Below are positions 38,381 through 48,282 of a DNA stretch of 50,280 bases, in pieces. The notes beneath the pieces are model-generated. The model was not told the DNA's origin, made no database searches, and was given only the letters and a program-made list of their open reading frames with translations. The position numbers and the translations under genes are program-made. Position 1 is the first letter of the stretch. Each line of letters opens with the position of its first letter. Origin of the DNA: Draconibacterium sp. (lineage in GTDB: Bacteria > Bacteroidota > Bacteroidia > Bacteroidales > Prolixibacteraceae); contig JADIYN010000063.1 in the NCBI GenBank assembly GCA_016705335.1, forward strand, positions 1-50,280. Direction: 5' to 3'.

Positions 38381-39997
38381 ATGTTTAAAAGAAAAATACT
38401 GCTGATTATTGCTGTTGTTGCTTTGTCTTTTTCGTGCAAAACAGGCGAAAAGCCCAAAGCCGAAAGTTTTATTTCAATTGAAGGCCAAAAGTTTGTCGAT
38501 TCCAGCGGAAGGCAGATAATTTTTAATGGCATCAATTATATCAGTAAAAATCCAGGTGAAAAATATATCAGGGGAGTTGAACCGGAACTTTTTAAAGATT
38601 TTAAAAGCTGGGGTTTTAACTGTATTCGTTTTGGGATTATTTGGGCTGGACTGGAACCTGAACCCGGAAAATACAACGAAGAGTATTTGCTGGAAATCGA
38701 TAAACGAATTCAATGGGCTGCGGATAATGGAGTTTATGTGTATTTGGATTTGCACCAGGATTTGTATGGATCGAAATTTTCTGATGGCGCTCCGGAGTGG
38801 GCAACGTTGGACGAAGGACTTCCGCATTATACTGGTGCTGTTTGGAGCGATTCATATCTGATCAGCCCTGCAGTTCAAACTGCATTCGATAATTTCTGGA
38901 AAAATACGCCTGCATCCGATGGAATTGGAATTCAGGATCATTATATAAATCTGTGGAAACTTCTTGCAGAAAGATATTCAAATAACACAACTGTAATTGG
39001 TTACGATATTATGAACGAACCTTTTATGGGGACTTCAGCAAACGAAGTGATGCCTTTAATGCTTGGGGCCTATGCACAGGTTTTTGCTGAAGAAACCGGA
39101 CAAACACCACCTTCAGCTGAAGAACTTGGTGCCATGTGGAGTGATGAAAAATCAAGGATGGAAGCACTGGATTTTATTTCGACAAAAGAAAGATATTCAA
39201 AAGTTGTTGATGCTGTTTATGATATAAACGCTGCTTTCGAAAAAAATGAATTGCAAAGTATGTATCAAAAAGTAGCTGATGCAATTCGCGAAGTTGATAA
39301 AAATCACATTCTCTTTTTAAACCACAGTTATTTTGCAAATACAGGTGTTTCAAGTGCAATCGAACCCACAAAACTGGCAGATGGAACTACAGATAAATTG
39401 GTTGCATACGCAGCGCACGGTTACGATTTGGTTGTTGATACAAAAGAAGTTGACAGCCCAAGCTATGAACGTGTTGAATTTATTTTCGACCGAATAAACG
39501 AAACAGGAAAACGATTGAATGTGCCGGTTTTGGTTGGTGAATGGGGAGCATTTCATGGTAAATCTCTTAAAATGATTGAAACCGCTCAACAGGTTGTTAA
39601 TATTTTCGAAGACTATAATTTCAGCAACACTTACTGGAGTTATTATGATGATATTAATAATGATCCATATTTCAAAACTGCTATAATCAGGCCGTTTCCA
39701 ATGCTTGTTTCAGGCGAACTTGTATCGTATGACTTTAATTATGAAACAGGTGAGTTTACCTGTATCTGGAATGAAACGACAGAAAATACTGAACCTACTG
39801 TGATTTATGTTCCAAATCTTCGAAATCTCTCGGAAAATGATGTGAATTTGAATCCGGCAGCCGAACAAATTGTTTTTGAGTATTTTGATAAATCAAATGC
39901 AGGAAAACTGTTTATTGCACCTTCTGGAAAAAATGCTCAAAAAACTCTGAACTTCAAGCTTCTACCCGAAAAAGGGGAGGAGTTTTCGATAAAGTAA
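38381..39997 (+). CDS. GH5 glycosidase lipoprotein, endoglycoceramidase-like
   Basis: An intact 538-residue protein. Lipoprotein signal with lipobox FSCK (Cys ~19). The GH5 (beta/alpha)8 barrel spans ~30-430: the start FVDSSGRQIIFNGINYISK, the LRWG-like FNCIRFGIIWAGLEP, VYVYLDLHQDLYGSKFSDGAP EWAT as in endoglycoceramidases, acid/base Glu in YDIMNEPFMG, and nucleophile Glu in VLVGEWGAFHG. A ~90-residue beta domain ends the protein. Endoglycoceramidases release intact glycans from glycosphingolipids; some relatives act on sterol glucosides or other beta-glycosides. It is the only glycoside hydrolase of this locus, so the SusCD pair probably imports its product. The substrate is inferred from motif resemblance only. 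Confidence 0.85.
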   Translation: MFKRKILLIIAVVALSFSCKTGEKPKAESFISIEGQKFVDSSGRQIIFNGINYISKNPGEKYIRGVEPELFKDFKSWGFNCIRFGIIWAGLEPEPGKYNEEYLLEIDKRIQWAADNGVYVYLDLHQDLYGSKFSDGAPEWATLDEGLPHYTGAVWSDSYLISPAVQTAFDNFWKNTPASDGIGIQDHYINLWKLLAERYSNNTTVIGYDIMNEPFMGTSANEVMPLMLGAYAQVFAEETGQTPPSAEELGAMWSDEKSRMEALDFISTKERYSKVVDAVYDINAAFEKNELQSMYQKVADAIREVDKNHILFLNHSYFANTGVSSAIEPTKLADGTTDKLVAYAAHGYDLVVDTKEVDSPSYERVEFIFDRINETGKRLNVPVLVGEWGAFHGKSLKMIETAQQVVNIFEDYNFSNTYWSYYDDINNDPYFKTAIIRPFPMLVSGELVSYDFNYETGEFTCIWNETTENTEPTVIYVPNLRNLSENDVNLNPAAEQIVFEYFDKSNAGKLFIAPSGKNAQKTLNFKLLPEKGEEFSIK

Positions 39998-40004
39998 AAG
40001 GCAA

Positions 40005-40667
40005 CTATTTCTTCGCCATTTTTGAATATTTCTGCAAATAGATTTTGTGCATTATCCACGATTCAAATTTTGAAATGCTTTTAGCACCGCCCAGAAATTC
40101 TGCTTCGATAAAGGCTTTGCAGCCTTTTTCGAGCACCTGGCAAACCACAAACGCTTCATCTAAATCGCGTCCGACGCACACTGCTCCATGATTGGCCATT
40201 AATGCTGCATACCTTCCACGCAGCGCTTTAACAACGGCCTTCATCATTTTTTGGGTTGAAGGTAATGCGTATTCGGCACAGCGTACTCCCGGTCCGATAA
40301 TTTGTGCAAGGTCATCCAAAACCGGGGGTACTTCTCTTCGTGCTGCGGCACATGTTGACGCGTTCATTTGGTGGGTATGAATAATGGCGTTTATCTCTTT
40401 TCTGTCGATATAAATTCCTGAATGCATTTTAAATTCAGAAGAAGGTTTGATCCCGTTTTTGTTGTATGAATTATTTTTGAAGTTCACCAAAACCATATCG
40501 TGCGGCGTTACTTCATTGTAAAACTTACCGCTTGGTGTCACCAGCATTTCATTTTCGTTCACTTTTACACTTATGTTTCCCCATGTCCTTGAAACCAAAC
40601 CCTGTTCCAATAGTTTCAATCCTGCTTTTACAAGCGATTCCCTGTGTTCAAAATATTGGTTTTCCAT
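40005..40667 (-). CDS. Class II aldolase/adducin-family protein
   Basis: An intact 220-residue protein, the size of L-fuculose-1-phosphate aldolase and L-ribulose-5-phosphate 4-epimerase. It shows RTWGNISVKVNENEMLVTPSG (residues ~23-45), PSSEFKMHSGIY with the catalytic Glu (~75-86), the zinc ligands in IIHTHQMNAS (~94-103) and a later His in LMANHGAVCVGRD. It is the last gene of a three-gene minus-strand operon after the FGGY kinase (four-base gap), so it most likely cleaves or epimerises the phosphorylated sugar made by that kinase. Fuculose-, rhamnulose- and tetronate-type substrates cannot be told apart by eye. Confidence 0.87.
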   Translation of the reverse strand: MENQYFEHRESLVKAGLKLLEQGLVSRTWGNISVKVNENEMLVTPSGKFYNEVTPHDMVLVNFKNNSYNKNGIKPSSEFKMHSGIYIDRKEINAIIHTHQMNASTCAAARREVPPVLDDLAQIIGPGVRCAEYALPSTQKMMKAVVKALRGRYAALMANHGAVCVGRDLDEAFVVCQVLEKGCKAFIEAEFLGGAKSISKFESWIMHKIYLQKYSKMAKK

Positions 40668-40671
40668 AACT

Positions 40672-42204
40672 TTAACTGAATCGTTTTGAATTTGCCCGAA
40701 AGTATGTCGCTTTTAAACTCATATAAATGTCTTTATAGGTTATAAAAAGTTCATCATAAATCGCCTTGTTTTCCGGGTTGGGTGAAAAAGTTTTAGCCGG
40801 TTTTACAATTTTGTTTACAGCATTAAAATCATCAAATAATCCTGATCCTACAAAAACACACATTGCTGCTCCAATCGTTCCTGCCATTGTGGGATGATTT
40901 GTGGTTGTAATTTTTCTTCCTGTAATATCGGCAATGGTTTGCATCCACTGGTCGTTTTGCGAGCCGCCACCAATAAATCTGAAATTGGGGATTTTAAATT
41001 TGAAGTCTTTTTCATAATTCTCAAATATCCAGCGCAGGTTGTATCCAATTCCTTCAGAAAGTGCCTTTACAAAATGTCCGCGGGTATGTTCCAAACTCAG
41101 GTTGAAAACAGTAGAACGTGTAGTTGTAGTGCTGACAGGGCAGCGTTCGCCTAAAAACCAGGGTGTGATTACTAGATGATCTGATCCGGCAGGGACTTTG
41201 GCAGCTTCTTCATCCAAAATTTTATAGATATTTTCCCTGCCAGTTTCTTCCAACTCCTTTTTGTAGAAATTGTTAACCAGCCATTCCAGGTTATTCCCGG
41301 CAGATTCGGTAATTCCGATGACTAAATTTTCGTTTGGATCGGCACTTTGTACACAAACCGCACCATTTTTGAATTTTAATGATTTTGTTGTTGTAACCCC
41401 CGCCCATGCCGAAGTTCCAATATAAGCATGCGCTTCACCGTCGCCGGTACTTCCTGAGCCAACTGCGGCACTTTGAGTATCATCACAACCTCCAAAGACC
41501 GGTGTATCCAAAGGCAAATCCAACTCGGTAGCGGCATTTTTTGTAAGCTTTCCGGCAATTTCAACCGAACGGATAAGATCGGGCAGTTTAGTTCTGTCTA
41601 TACCACTGGCAATAAAGAGCAGGTGTTCCCAATCTTTTTTCTTTAAATTAAACCCATAGGAACATGCGCCCGACCACTCAGCTGCCATTTTTCCAGTGGC
41701 TTTAAAACGTAGATAGGCGTTTACATCAAGAAATTTATATGTGTTTTTGTAAATTTCCGGTTCGTTCTGTTTTAACCAACGCAACTTTGGAATCACATCT
41801 TTTCCGGTAATTTCAATACCCAGAAAAGATTTAAATGTTGCCCGGCCACCAAACATATTCATCATCCACTTTGCCTGCTCCTCAGCGCGACCGTCAACCC
41901 AGGAAATGTTTTTATAAAGAACATTTCCTTTTTTGTCGACCGGAATAATTCCCATTGCCTGTGTGGTAAAAACCATTCCCAGAATCTGATCCTTATTAAT
42001 TAATGTGGTTAATTCTTTTGTGTTTGTAACAATTGCATTCCAGTAATCCATAGGTTCCTGTTCAGCCCAGCCTGGCTGCGGCAAATAGAAAGGGTAGGAG
42101 TGAGTGGCGTGACCAATTATATTTCCATCACTGTCAATCAAAGCTGATTTAACGCTGCTTGTTCCTACATCGTGAGCTAAAACAATATTTTTTTTCAAAA
42201 TCAT
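40672..42204 (-). CDS. FGGY-family carbohydrate kinase
   Basis: An intact 510-residue protein, the usual length for xylulokinase-type FGGY kinases. It has the N-terminal phosphate-1 loop HDVGTSSVKSALID (~residues 10-23), the QPGWAEQEPMDYWNAI block (~47-62), ISWVDGRAEEQ (~102-112), the catalytic GGCDDTQSAAVGSG (~237-250; Asp as base), and the adenosine-binding FRFIGGGSQNDQWMQTIADI (~412-431), then AGTIGAAM. It phosphorylates a sugar or polyol with ATP. With a class II aldolase beside it, a ketose or 4-carbon acid 1-phosphate pathway is likely. The aminotransferase upstream suggests that the natural compound may be an amino-sugar derivative; that is inference. Confidence 0.88.
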   Translation of the reverse strand: MILKKNIVLAHDVGTSSVKSALIDSDGNIIGHATHSYPFYLPQPGWAEQEPMDYWNAIVTNTKELTTLINKDQILGMVFTTQAMGIIPVDKKGNVLYKNISWVDGRAEEQAKWMMNMFGGRATFKSFLGIEITGKDVIPKLRWLKQNEPEIYKNTYKFLDVNAYLRFKATGKMAAEWSGACSYGFNLKKKDWEHLLFIASGIDRTKLPDLIRSVEIAGKLTKNAATELDLPLDTPVFGGCDDTQSAAVGSGSTGDGEAHAYIGTSAWAGVTTTKSLKFKNGAVCVQSADPNENLVIGITESAGNNLEWLVNNFYKKELEETGRENIYKILDEEAAKVPAGSDHLVITPWFLGERCPVSTTTTRSTVFNLSLEHTRGHFVKALSEGIGYNLRWIFENYEKDFKFKIPNFRFIGGGSQNDQWMQTIADITGRKITTTNHPTMAGTIGAAMCVFVGSGLFDDFNAVNKIVKPAKTFSPNPENKAIYDELFITYKDIYMSLKATYFRANSKRFS

Positions 42205-42249
42205 AAGAAAATAACCAATAACGAATATTCAATTTCCAATTTCCAACAA
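42205..42249. repeat. Phrase-like quasi-repeat spacer (aatttccaa words)
   Basis: The 45 bases between the aminotransferase stop and the kinase start contain aataaccaataacgaatat and the doubled aatttccaatttccaac. It is the same kind of low-complexity spacer as at 26390 and 48283. Confidence 0.45.
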
Positions 42250-43711
42250 TTACACTCCATCAATGTTTTTAAACACCCTTTCAAACCGAACCAGTGCTTC
42301 GTCTATAATTTCATCGGTATCGGCCATGCTTGTGTACATTCGGCTGCCGGCAAGTGTTACAAGTCCTTCTGCCATGTATGCGGCTCCCATTTCCTCCATC
42401 ATTTGTTTGCGTGCTTTTATCTCTTTTAATGCACGTGATATTGTCCATGGTTTTGAAACATTTACATCAATAAACATGGTTCCTGCAGTTTCCAAATGGC
42501 AAATCGAACCTTGATTATAAGCAACAAAAGGGAGTTTGTATTTTTCTATTAAAAGCTGAAGACCCTTTGTAAGTCTGTCTCCGGCTTTTCCGGCTTTTTC
42601 GCAGGCATTTTGTTTTTCGATTTCCATTAAAGTGTAATATCCTGCGGCCGAACTCAGAGGATTTGCAGCCAAAGTGCCGCCAACCATTGCTTTCTTTTTC
42701 GCGCCTCCAATTCCTGCAGTAATATAAGCCATATACTCGTCCTTTCCACCAAGTCCACCCGCTGATGGATAACCGCCTGCAATTACTTTCCCAAATACAG
42801 TGAGGTCGGGAACAACATTGTAATAACCTTGTGCGCCGGTCATTCCAATTCTGAATGCTGTAACCACTTCGTCGAAAATAAGCAATGCACCATGTTTGTT
42901 GCAAAGCTCCCTTATTTTTTTGTTATAGTCGAAATCGATAGGTCGGGTACCACTTTCAGGGCCAACCGGTTCAACGATAACTGCTGCAGTACCACCGCGT
43001 AATTTGTTGATCTTTAGCAATCTCTCAATTGCTTCAATTTTTATTGGAAATGCCTCTTGTGTATGTTTCGAATATGATTTTGGAATTCCATGCGCTTCAA
43101 AAGTACCGGTACGCGGAATACGTATTCCATAAACCATTTGGTCGCTCCAACCATGATAAGCACCACCCAATTTGATGATTTTCTTTTTACCTGTAGCCAA
43201 ACGTGCTACACGAACGGCAGCCATAACTGCTTCTGTGCCACTTCCCAACATTCTGAACTTATCAACTCCCACAAATCGTTTACAAATGAATTCAGCAATT
43301 TTCATTTCATATTCATGAAACAGCCCGGTAACGGGGCCGCAATCGTCAATTAATGCTTTTACTTTTTCTTTTACCAGCGGGTAGTTGCTTCCCAAAACTG
43401 TCGGGCCGCCTGCCTGCAAAAAATCAATATATTTATTACCGTCCAAATCATGTAAATATGCGCCTTCAGCTTTTGTGAAAACCAATGGAAACGGGTAATT
43501 AAATGCCAAATTGTGCTGAACTCCACCGGGAATATATTTTTGCTTCGGTTGTCATTATTTTTGACTGACTACATTTATTTTCAAAATAATCCAGATAGCC
43601 ATTCATTTTATCCGTTTTTACCTTGCGAATTGGTTGTGCCAGTAATTTATCAATTTTGCTGTAAATTTCTGCCACATTATGGTATTCCGAAATAGCGAAT
43701 TTGTTTTCCAT
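42250..43711 (-). CDS. Class III aminotransferase, glutamate-1-semialdehyde aminomutase-like (one frameshift)
   Basis: About 487 residues. The start at 43711 gives MENKFAISEYHNVAEIYSKI. The first 70 codons run into the main frame after a one-base deletion near 43530 (IYIPGGVQHNLAFNYPFP). The main part has the class III signature: GNKYIDFLQAGGPTVLGSNYP, FRMLGSGTEAVMAAVRVARL, KLGGAYHGWSDQMVYG, IVEPVGPESG, LIFDEVVTAFRIGMTG and the PLP lysine in VFGKVIAGGYPSAGGLGG. It resembles HemL but sits in a catabolic operon with a sugar kinase and aldolase, so haem synthesis is unlikely. It probably moves an amino group on or off a small hydroxylated substrate. It is first in the operon, divergent from tetR. 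Confidence 0.85.
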
Positions 43712-43858
43712 AAATCAAATTATAGTATGGATAGCGAAATTAGTTTTTAGTTTCTTGAATTTCAAATTTATTTGATTTAATTTTGTTTTTGAATTTTTGA
43801 GTTTAAATTAAATATTTGAAATACAATATTTTAGTTTGAAATGAATATTAGTAAATAT

Positions 43859-43873
43859 ATGACTGTCGGTCAT
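43859..43873. promoter_or_regulatory. Palindromic operator, probably for the TetR regulator
   Basis: The word atgactgtcggtcat has inverted arms ATGAC and GTCAT around a five-base centre, the size and style of TetR-family operators. It is 14 bases before the tetR start, within the 175-base divergent region, so the regulator could repress both itself and the aminotransferase-kinase-aldolase operon. Confidence 0.55.
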
Positions 43874-43886
43874 TTAATTTATAAAA

Positions 43887-44514
43887 ATGGGAATTAAGGA
43901 AAGAAAGATCAGGGAAAAGGAAAACCGCAGAAAAGAAATTCTTGAAACGGCGGAAAAATTGTTTTCGGGTAAAAAGGGATTCGATGCTACTATGGATGAT
44001 TTGGCATTGAAAACTGAATTGGGAAAAGGAACCTTATATCTCTATTTCCCAAATAAAAAAAGCATTTTGATTGCCCTTGCAGAAAAGGGAATGGGACTTT
44101 TACGAAAAAGGCTTGCAAGGGCTGTTGATGAATCAAAAACCGGAGTGGAACAGTTGTCTGATAACGGAGATACTTTTGTTGATTTCTTAAATGATAAAAA
44201 AGTTTTACGCTTTACTAATTTTGAAATTCGAAAAAACGATTGTAACAAATCCCGAAACCGGTACCAAAAGTTTATTAATTGAACCCGTTCTTGATATTCT
44301 TTACGAAATATTAAAAAAAGGGAAAAACGATGGTACAATTCGCAGTGATATTGGCACAAAAGAGCTTGTAACAATTTTGTGGTCGCAAATGCTGGGTATT
44401 TTAAATACTCTAACCAGTCGACAGGAAATACTGCAAATCTACGGAGTTGACAATGAGTGGATCATCCGCGGACATTACCGGGTAATTATGAATGGATTGG
44501 CAGTGAAAAACTAG
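43887..44514 (+). CDS. TetR/AcrR-family transcriptional regulator (one frameshift)
   Basis: About 208 residues. The N-terminal helix-turn-helix reads KEILETAEKLFSGKKGFDAT, MDDLALKTELGKGTLYLYFPNKKSILIALAE (residues ~16-67), the classic TetR block with LYLYFPNK. One extra A in the run near 44230 shifts the frame; after repair, NFEIRKTIVTNPETGTKSLL continues into the ligand-binding helices and ends YRVIMNGLAVKN at TAG 44512-44514. It is divergent from the aminotransferase operon, with a palindrome directly upstream, so it probably represses that operon until an unknown metabolite binds. Confidence 0.82.
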
Positions 44515-44607
44515 TTACGTGTTCCACGTTTCGAGTATTGGGTTCCAAGTGCATTTCAATTTTTATTCACGATACTTGATTACTTAATAATCTTGAAATT
44601 CCAAATC

Positions 44608-44635
44608 CTCCCCTTCGGGGGAGTTAGAGGGGGCG
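44608..44635. repeat. GC-rich hairpin repeat element, copy 1
   Basis: The hairpin ctccccttcgggggag is followed by ttagagggggc. It is very GC-rich for this genome, and a near-identical copy lies at 47171-47192. It sits just after the serine dehydratase stop (minus-strand sense), where it could also act as a terminator. Similar ccctctaactcccc-type words are common between genes of Bacteroidota, as I recall. Confidence 0.6.
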
Positions 44636-45831
44636 TTATTGTTTTGGCATTGCATTTAATTTCGCCAGCCCGCCCTGTGAAGTTTCGCGGTACTGACTTT
44701 GCAAATCAATCCCGGTGGTGTACATGGTTTCCACCACTTCATCAAAACTAATGCGGTGTCTTCCATCAGAAATAATTGCAAAAGTTGTGTGTGCCACGGC
44801 CCTTTCTGCTGCAAATGCATTTCTTTCAATACATGAATTTGAACCAGCCCGGCAACCGGATCGCAGGTAAGTCCCAGATGATGTTCAAGTCCCATTTCTG
44901 CTGCATATTCTATCTGATAAATTGTACCTCCCATGAGTTGAGTTGTTGCTGCCGAAGCCATCGCGCAGGCGGTTCCAACTTCTCCCTGGCAACCAACCTC
45001 GGCACCCGAGATTGATGCGTTTTTTTTGATTAAATTACCAATCAGACCAGCAGTGGCCAGCGCACGCAAAATTGCGGTTTTGTCGGATTTATATACTTTT
45101 TTGGCGTGAACAAGAACAGATGGCATTACTCCGCAAGCCCCGCAGGTTGGTGCTGCTACAATTTTCCCACCCGAGGCATTTTCCTCAGAAACGGCAAGTG
45201 CGTATGAAAAAAGTTGTGACCGCCGTTTAAAGGGGGTTGCATAATTTTTCCCTTTTGAATAAAACGATTGCGCTTTTCGCGGAAGTTTTAAAACACCTGG
45301 CAAAACGCCGTCACGATTTAAACCACGTTCTACACTTTCCTGCATTACATTCCAAACTTCTTCTAGAAATACCCAAATGTTGGCACCTTCATAATCCTCA
45401 ATAAATTCCCAAAACTGTTTTCCGTTCTGGTTGCACCAGTTCATTATTTCAGCAAGATTTTTATGCTCGTAAATTTCGATTGTTTCTGATTCTGTTTCGT
45501 CATCAACTATGGTTCCGCCGCCAACACTGTATGCAGTCCATTCGTCGAGTACTGTTTCATCAGATTTTAATGCTTTAAATTTTAGTGCATTTGGGTGTTT
45601 CGGGAGGAATATTGTTGGCTCCCACTGAATATCAAATTGATAATTTTTGAATGTTTCTTTGATAGCCTGGTCGGTTAAATGTCCCATGCCGTTGCAGCAA
45701 GACTTCCGTATAAAACAACTTCAAAACGGTTTGCCGATTGGTTTCAAAACCTTTCCGCCGCTTTTTGGTCCCATTGTGTGACTGCTCGATGGTCCGTGCC
45801 CAATCCTGTAAAGTTCTCTTATCGATTCCAT
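44636..45831 (-). CDS. sdaA: L-serine ammonia-lyase, iron-sulfur dependent (frameshifted)
   Basis: About 398 residues. The start at 45831 gives MESIRELYRIGHGPSSSHTMGP, the typical beta-domain start; the end is GIDQLSQYRE-like (read IDLQSQYRETSQGGLAKLNA then MPKQ) at TAA, complement of 44636-44638. The alpha domain has the [4Fe-4S] cysteines in VAAPTCGACGVMPSVLVHAK and GCQGEVGTACAMASAA, plus LEHHLGLTCDPVAGLVQIH, which holds the third. Frame breaks are near 45755-45700 and 44785. It deaminates L-serine to pyruvate and ammonia. The beta and alpha domains are fused in one chain. A GC-rich repeat element follows directly. Confidence 0.85.
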
Positions 45832-45986
45832 AATTGATTTAATTCGAAACAAATAAAAGAAATCTGAATTGAAAAAAACATGATTAAAACTTAATAATTT
45901 GAGCGTTTAAAAAAAACGAAATCTTTTATTGCAGGAAATTCGGGTTTCAAACAGTATTTTGTATTTTTAACCACAAAGAATGAATT

Positions 45987-47111
45987 ATGAAAAATCTGGC
46001 TTTTATTTTAATTGTAATCGTTGCAACTTTTGTTACCTGCACAAAACCACAACAAAAAAGTATTGAAATGCCTTACACAAGCGAAAATTTCGAAAGTACG
46101 ATTGACGGTAAACAAACCCGATTGTTTACACTTGAAAACAAAAACGGAATGGTTGTGACTTTAACCAATTACGGTGCAAAAATTGTTTCGGTGTATGCAC
46201 CCGACAGAGATGGAAAGTTTGCTGATGTAATGCTTGGTTTTAAATCGATTGCTGATTATCAGCAATATGGTGCAAGTCACGGTGCAGTGGTTGGGCCATT
46301 TGCCAATCGTATTGCCAATGCAAGTTTTGTTATTGATAGTGTAACATACAATCTTCCTGTTAACAATGGAAAGGCCTGTTTGCATTCTGGTCCCGGCAGT
46401 TGGTACCGCAAAGTCTGTGATTTTGAAGGTGAAAAAAATTCAGTCACTTTCACTATTTCAAGTGCGGATGGCGAATTTGGTTTCCCCGGAAATAAAACAG
46501 CAAAAGCAACTTATACTTTAACCGATGAAAATGAATTGAAATTGATTATGAAGTTACTACTGATAAAGCTTGCCATATTAATGTTACCAACCACAGTTAT
46601 TTTAATTTACGTGGTGAAGGAAATGGTGATGTTCTTTCACATGTTTTGGTAATTAATGCCGACAGATCAACTCCGGTGAATGAAGAAATGATTCCAACGG
46701 GCGAAATAGCTGATATTCGCGGAACTGATTTGGATTTTACCACACCGCACCCGGTTGGTGAACGGATAGATTCTGACAATCAAATGCTCGTTTATGGTTC
46801 AGGCTACGACTTCAATTATGTAATTAATAAAAACGATGGAGAACTTAGTTTTGCAGCCAGTGCTTATGAACCTGAAAGTGGCCGGTACATGGAATGTTTA
46901 CAACTGAACCCGGAGTTCAACTTATACAGGAAATCATTTAAGTGGAAAAGAAATCGGGAAAAGTGGAGTTGCTTATACAAAAAGAACCGGATTTTGCCTT
47001 GAAACGCAGCATTTTCCTGATAGTCCGAATCAACCGGGTTTTCCATCAACTTTGGTTCAACCTGGTGAAACTTTCAAGTCAACTACAATTTATAAGTTTT
47101 CAGCAAAATAG
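45987..47111 (+). CDS. galM: Aldose 1-epimerase lipoprotein (frameshifted)
   Basis: About 375 residues. The signal peptide has a lipobox (TFVTCTK, Cys ~18), so this mutarotase is exported and membrane-anchored, unlike cytoplasmic GalM. The fold is clear: VVTLTNYGAKIVSVYAPDRD, VVGPFANRIANASF, the substrate loop CLHSGPGSW, catalytic His in NHSYFNLRGEG, PHPVGERIDSDN, YDFNYVINK and the catalytic Glu segment LETQHFPDSPNQPGFPST. Frame breaks lie near 46550, 46630, 46905 and 46940. Secreted mutarotases are usual in Bacteroidota that degrade glycans outside the cell. It is monocistronic; the GC-rich repeat copy 2 lies 60 bases after the stop. Confidence 0.86.
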
Positions 47112-47166
47112 TTTTTATTACTAGAAGTTGGATATTGAAACTAAATACTTGATGTTTTTGATTTCC

Positions 47167-48275
47167 TCATCTCCCCTTCGGGGAGTTAGAGGTTATTTTT
47201 TTTACATTGCAATCTTTCACCCGCATAAACCTGAAGAATTTAACATCCAGTTGGGCAGAGGGTGATTTCCACGTTTTCTGAAATCGATACCAGCCATTTT
47301 TTGAGTATAATGGTATTTTGTGAGTTTCAACAAATTCAATTAAAGTTCCTTCAGGTGCCTGAATGTAGGCAAAACTGCCTGCCGCTTCTCCCATATCGAA
47401 AGTTTCCATTGCGTTTGCGCACTGTCAACGGTAAACGGAAATCCCATTTCCTTCACTTTTTCTCTGAAAATATCAATTCCGTTAATGTCGAAACAAAGGT
47501 GAATAAAACCCGGGTCTCCCCAAATGCGACCTTCGTAGATATTTCGTGGTTCACGGTCGAGTACTTGCACAAGTTCGATAACCGACTTCCCAAAAAACGG
47601 ACTAAATGCACCACTTTTTATGTCAGAGTGTTTAAGTAAAATTCTGCGAAATTTGTGATCTCCTCCCGGAATGCCATTAAAATCATCAAAAACTCCGGTT
47701 TTATCGTAAACAATTTTATCGTATTGCAGAATATCCTGGTAAATTTTCAGGCTTTCTTCCATATCCTTTACGCCAATAACAGCGCCATAAATTCCTCCGC
47801 TAACCGATTTTTCTTTTTTTCTGAAGATCTGTTTTTCATGCTTCACCTCCCACATGTTGTTGTAAATATCCTTCAGATAAAAGTGTTCATTTTCAACAGG
47901 ATCTTTATGAATTGAACCCAAAAGGTTTAACCCTGAATTTGTAAATTTTGAATATGCTATAGCTGTATTTCCGGTTTTTATTTTCCCGATATTAATGCCT
48001 AAGTCACCAAGTTGAATTTCAAAAGGACAAGTTTCCGGTTTTTTTCCGGTGTGCTGCCAAATTTCAAAACCGCCGCCACCCTGCATGTTGAGGGCTAAAA
48101 CGGCGTGTCTGGTCCTTGATTTTCCTTCGGTGTGGGCAAGCATCAATTCGGCAGTTGCCTCTTCTTCAAACATCCTGATATCCATTGCAAAATGTTCGCG
48201 ATACCATTTCCATGCTTCTTTTACATTTTCAACCCCAACTCCCAATTGCTGAATCCCATTAATCTTTGCCGACAT
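47167..48275 (-). CDS. Double VOC-domain protein (glyoxalase/dioxygenase-like, one frameshift)
   Basis: About 369 residues with two vicinal-oxygen-chelate halves. Half one opens KINGIQQLGVGVENVKEAWK and has RHAVLALNMQGGGGFEIWQH. Half two has GAVIGVKDMEESLKIYQDIL and VIELVQVLDRE, then PGFIHLCFDINGIDIF. Glu in FEIWQ and in IELVQ and a His in FIHLCF are the kind of residues that bind metal in this fold. A frame change near 47410 leads to MGEAAGSFAYIQAPEGTLIE and a C-terminus ending near NVKKITSNSPKGR. Those last residues are coded by the GC-rich repeat, so the true stop may be earlier if the poly-A length is wrong. Substrate unknown. The SDR gene follows upstream on the same strand after a phrase-like spacer. 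Confidence 0.75.
47171..47192. repeat. GC-rich hairpin repeat element, copy 2
   Basis: ctccccttcggggagttagagg matches the copy at 44608 apart from one G in the hairpin and a shorter end. It lies between the convergent ends of galM and the VOC gene and may serve as a terminator for both. Confidence 0.6.
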
Positions 48276-48282
48276 TTTTTTT

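Noticed and set aside
42250..43711. The aminotransferase as the haem-pathway enzyme HemL
   Set aside because: It resembles HemL but is co-transcribed with a sugar kinase and aldolase under a TetR repressor, with no haem gene nearby.
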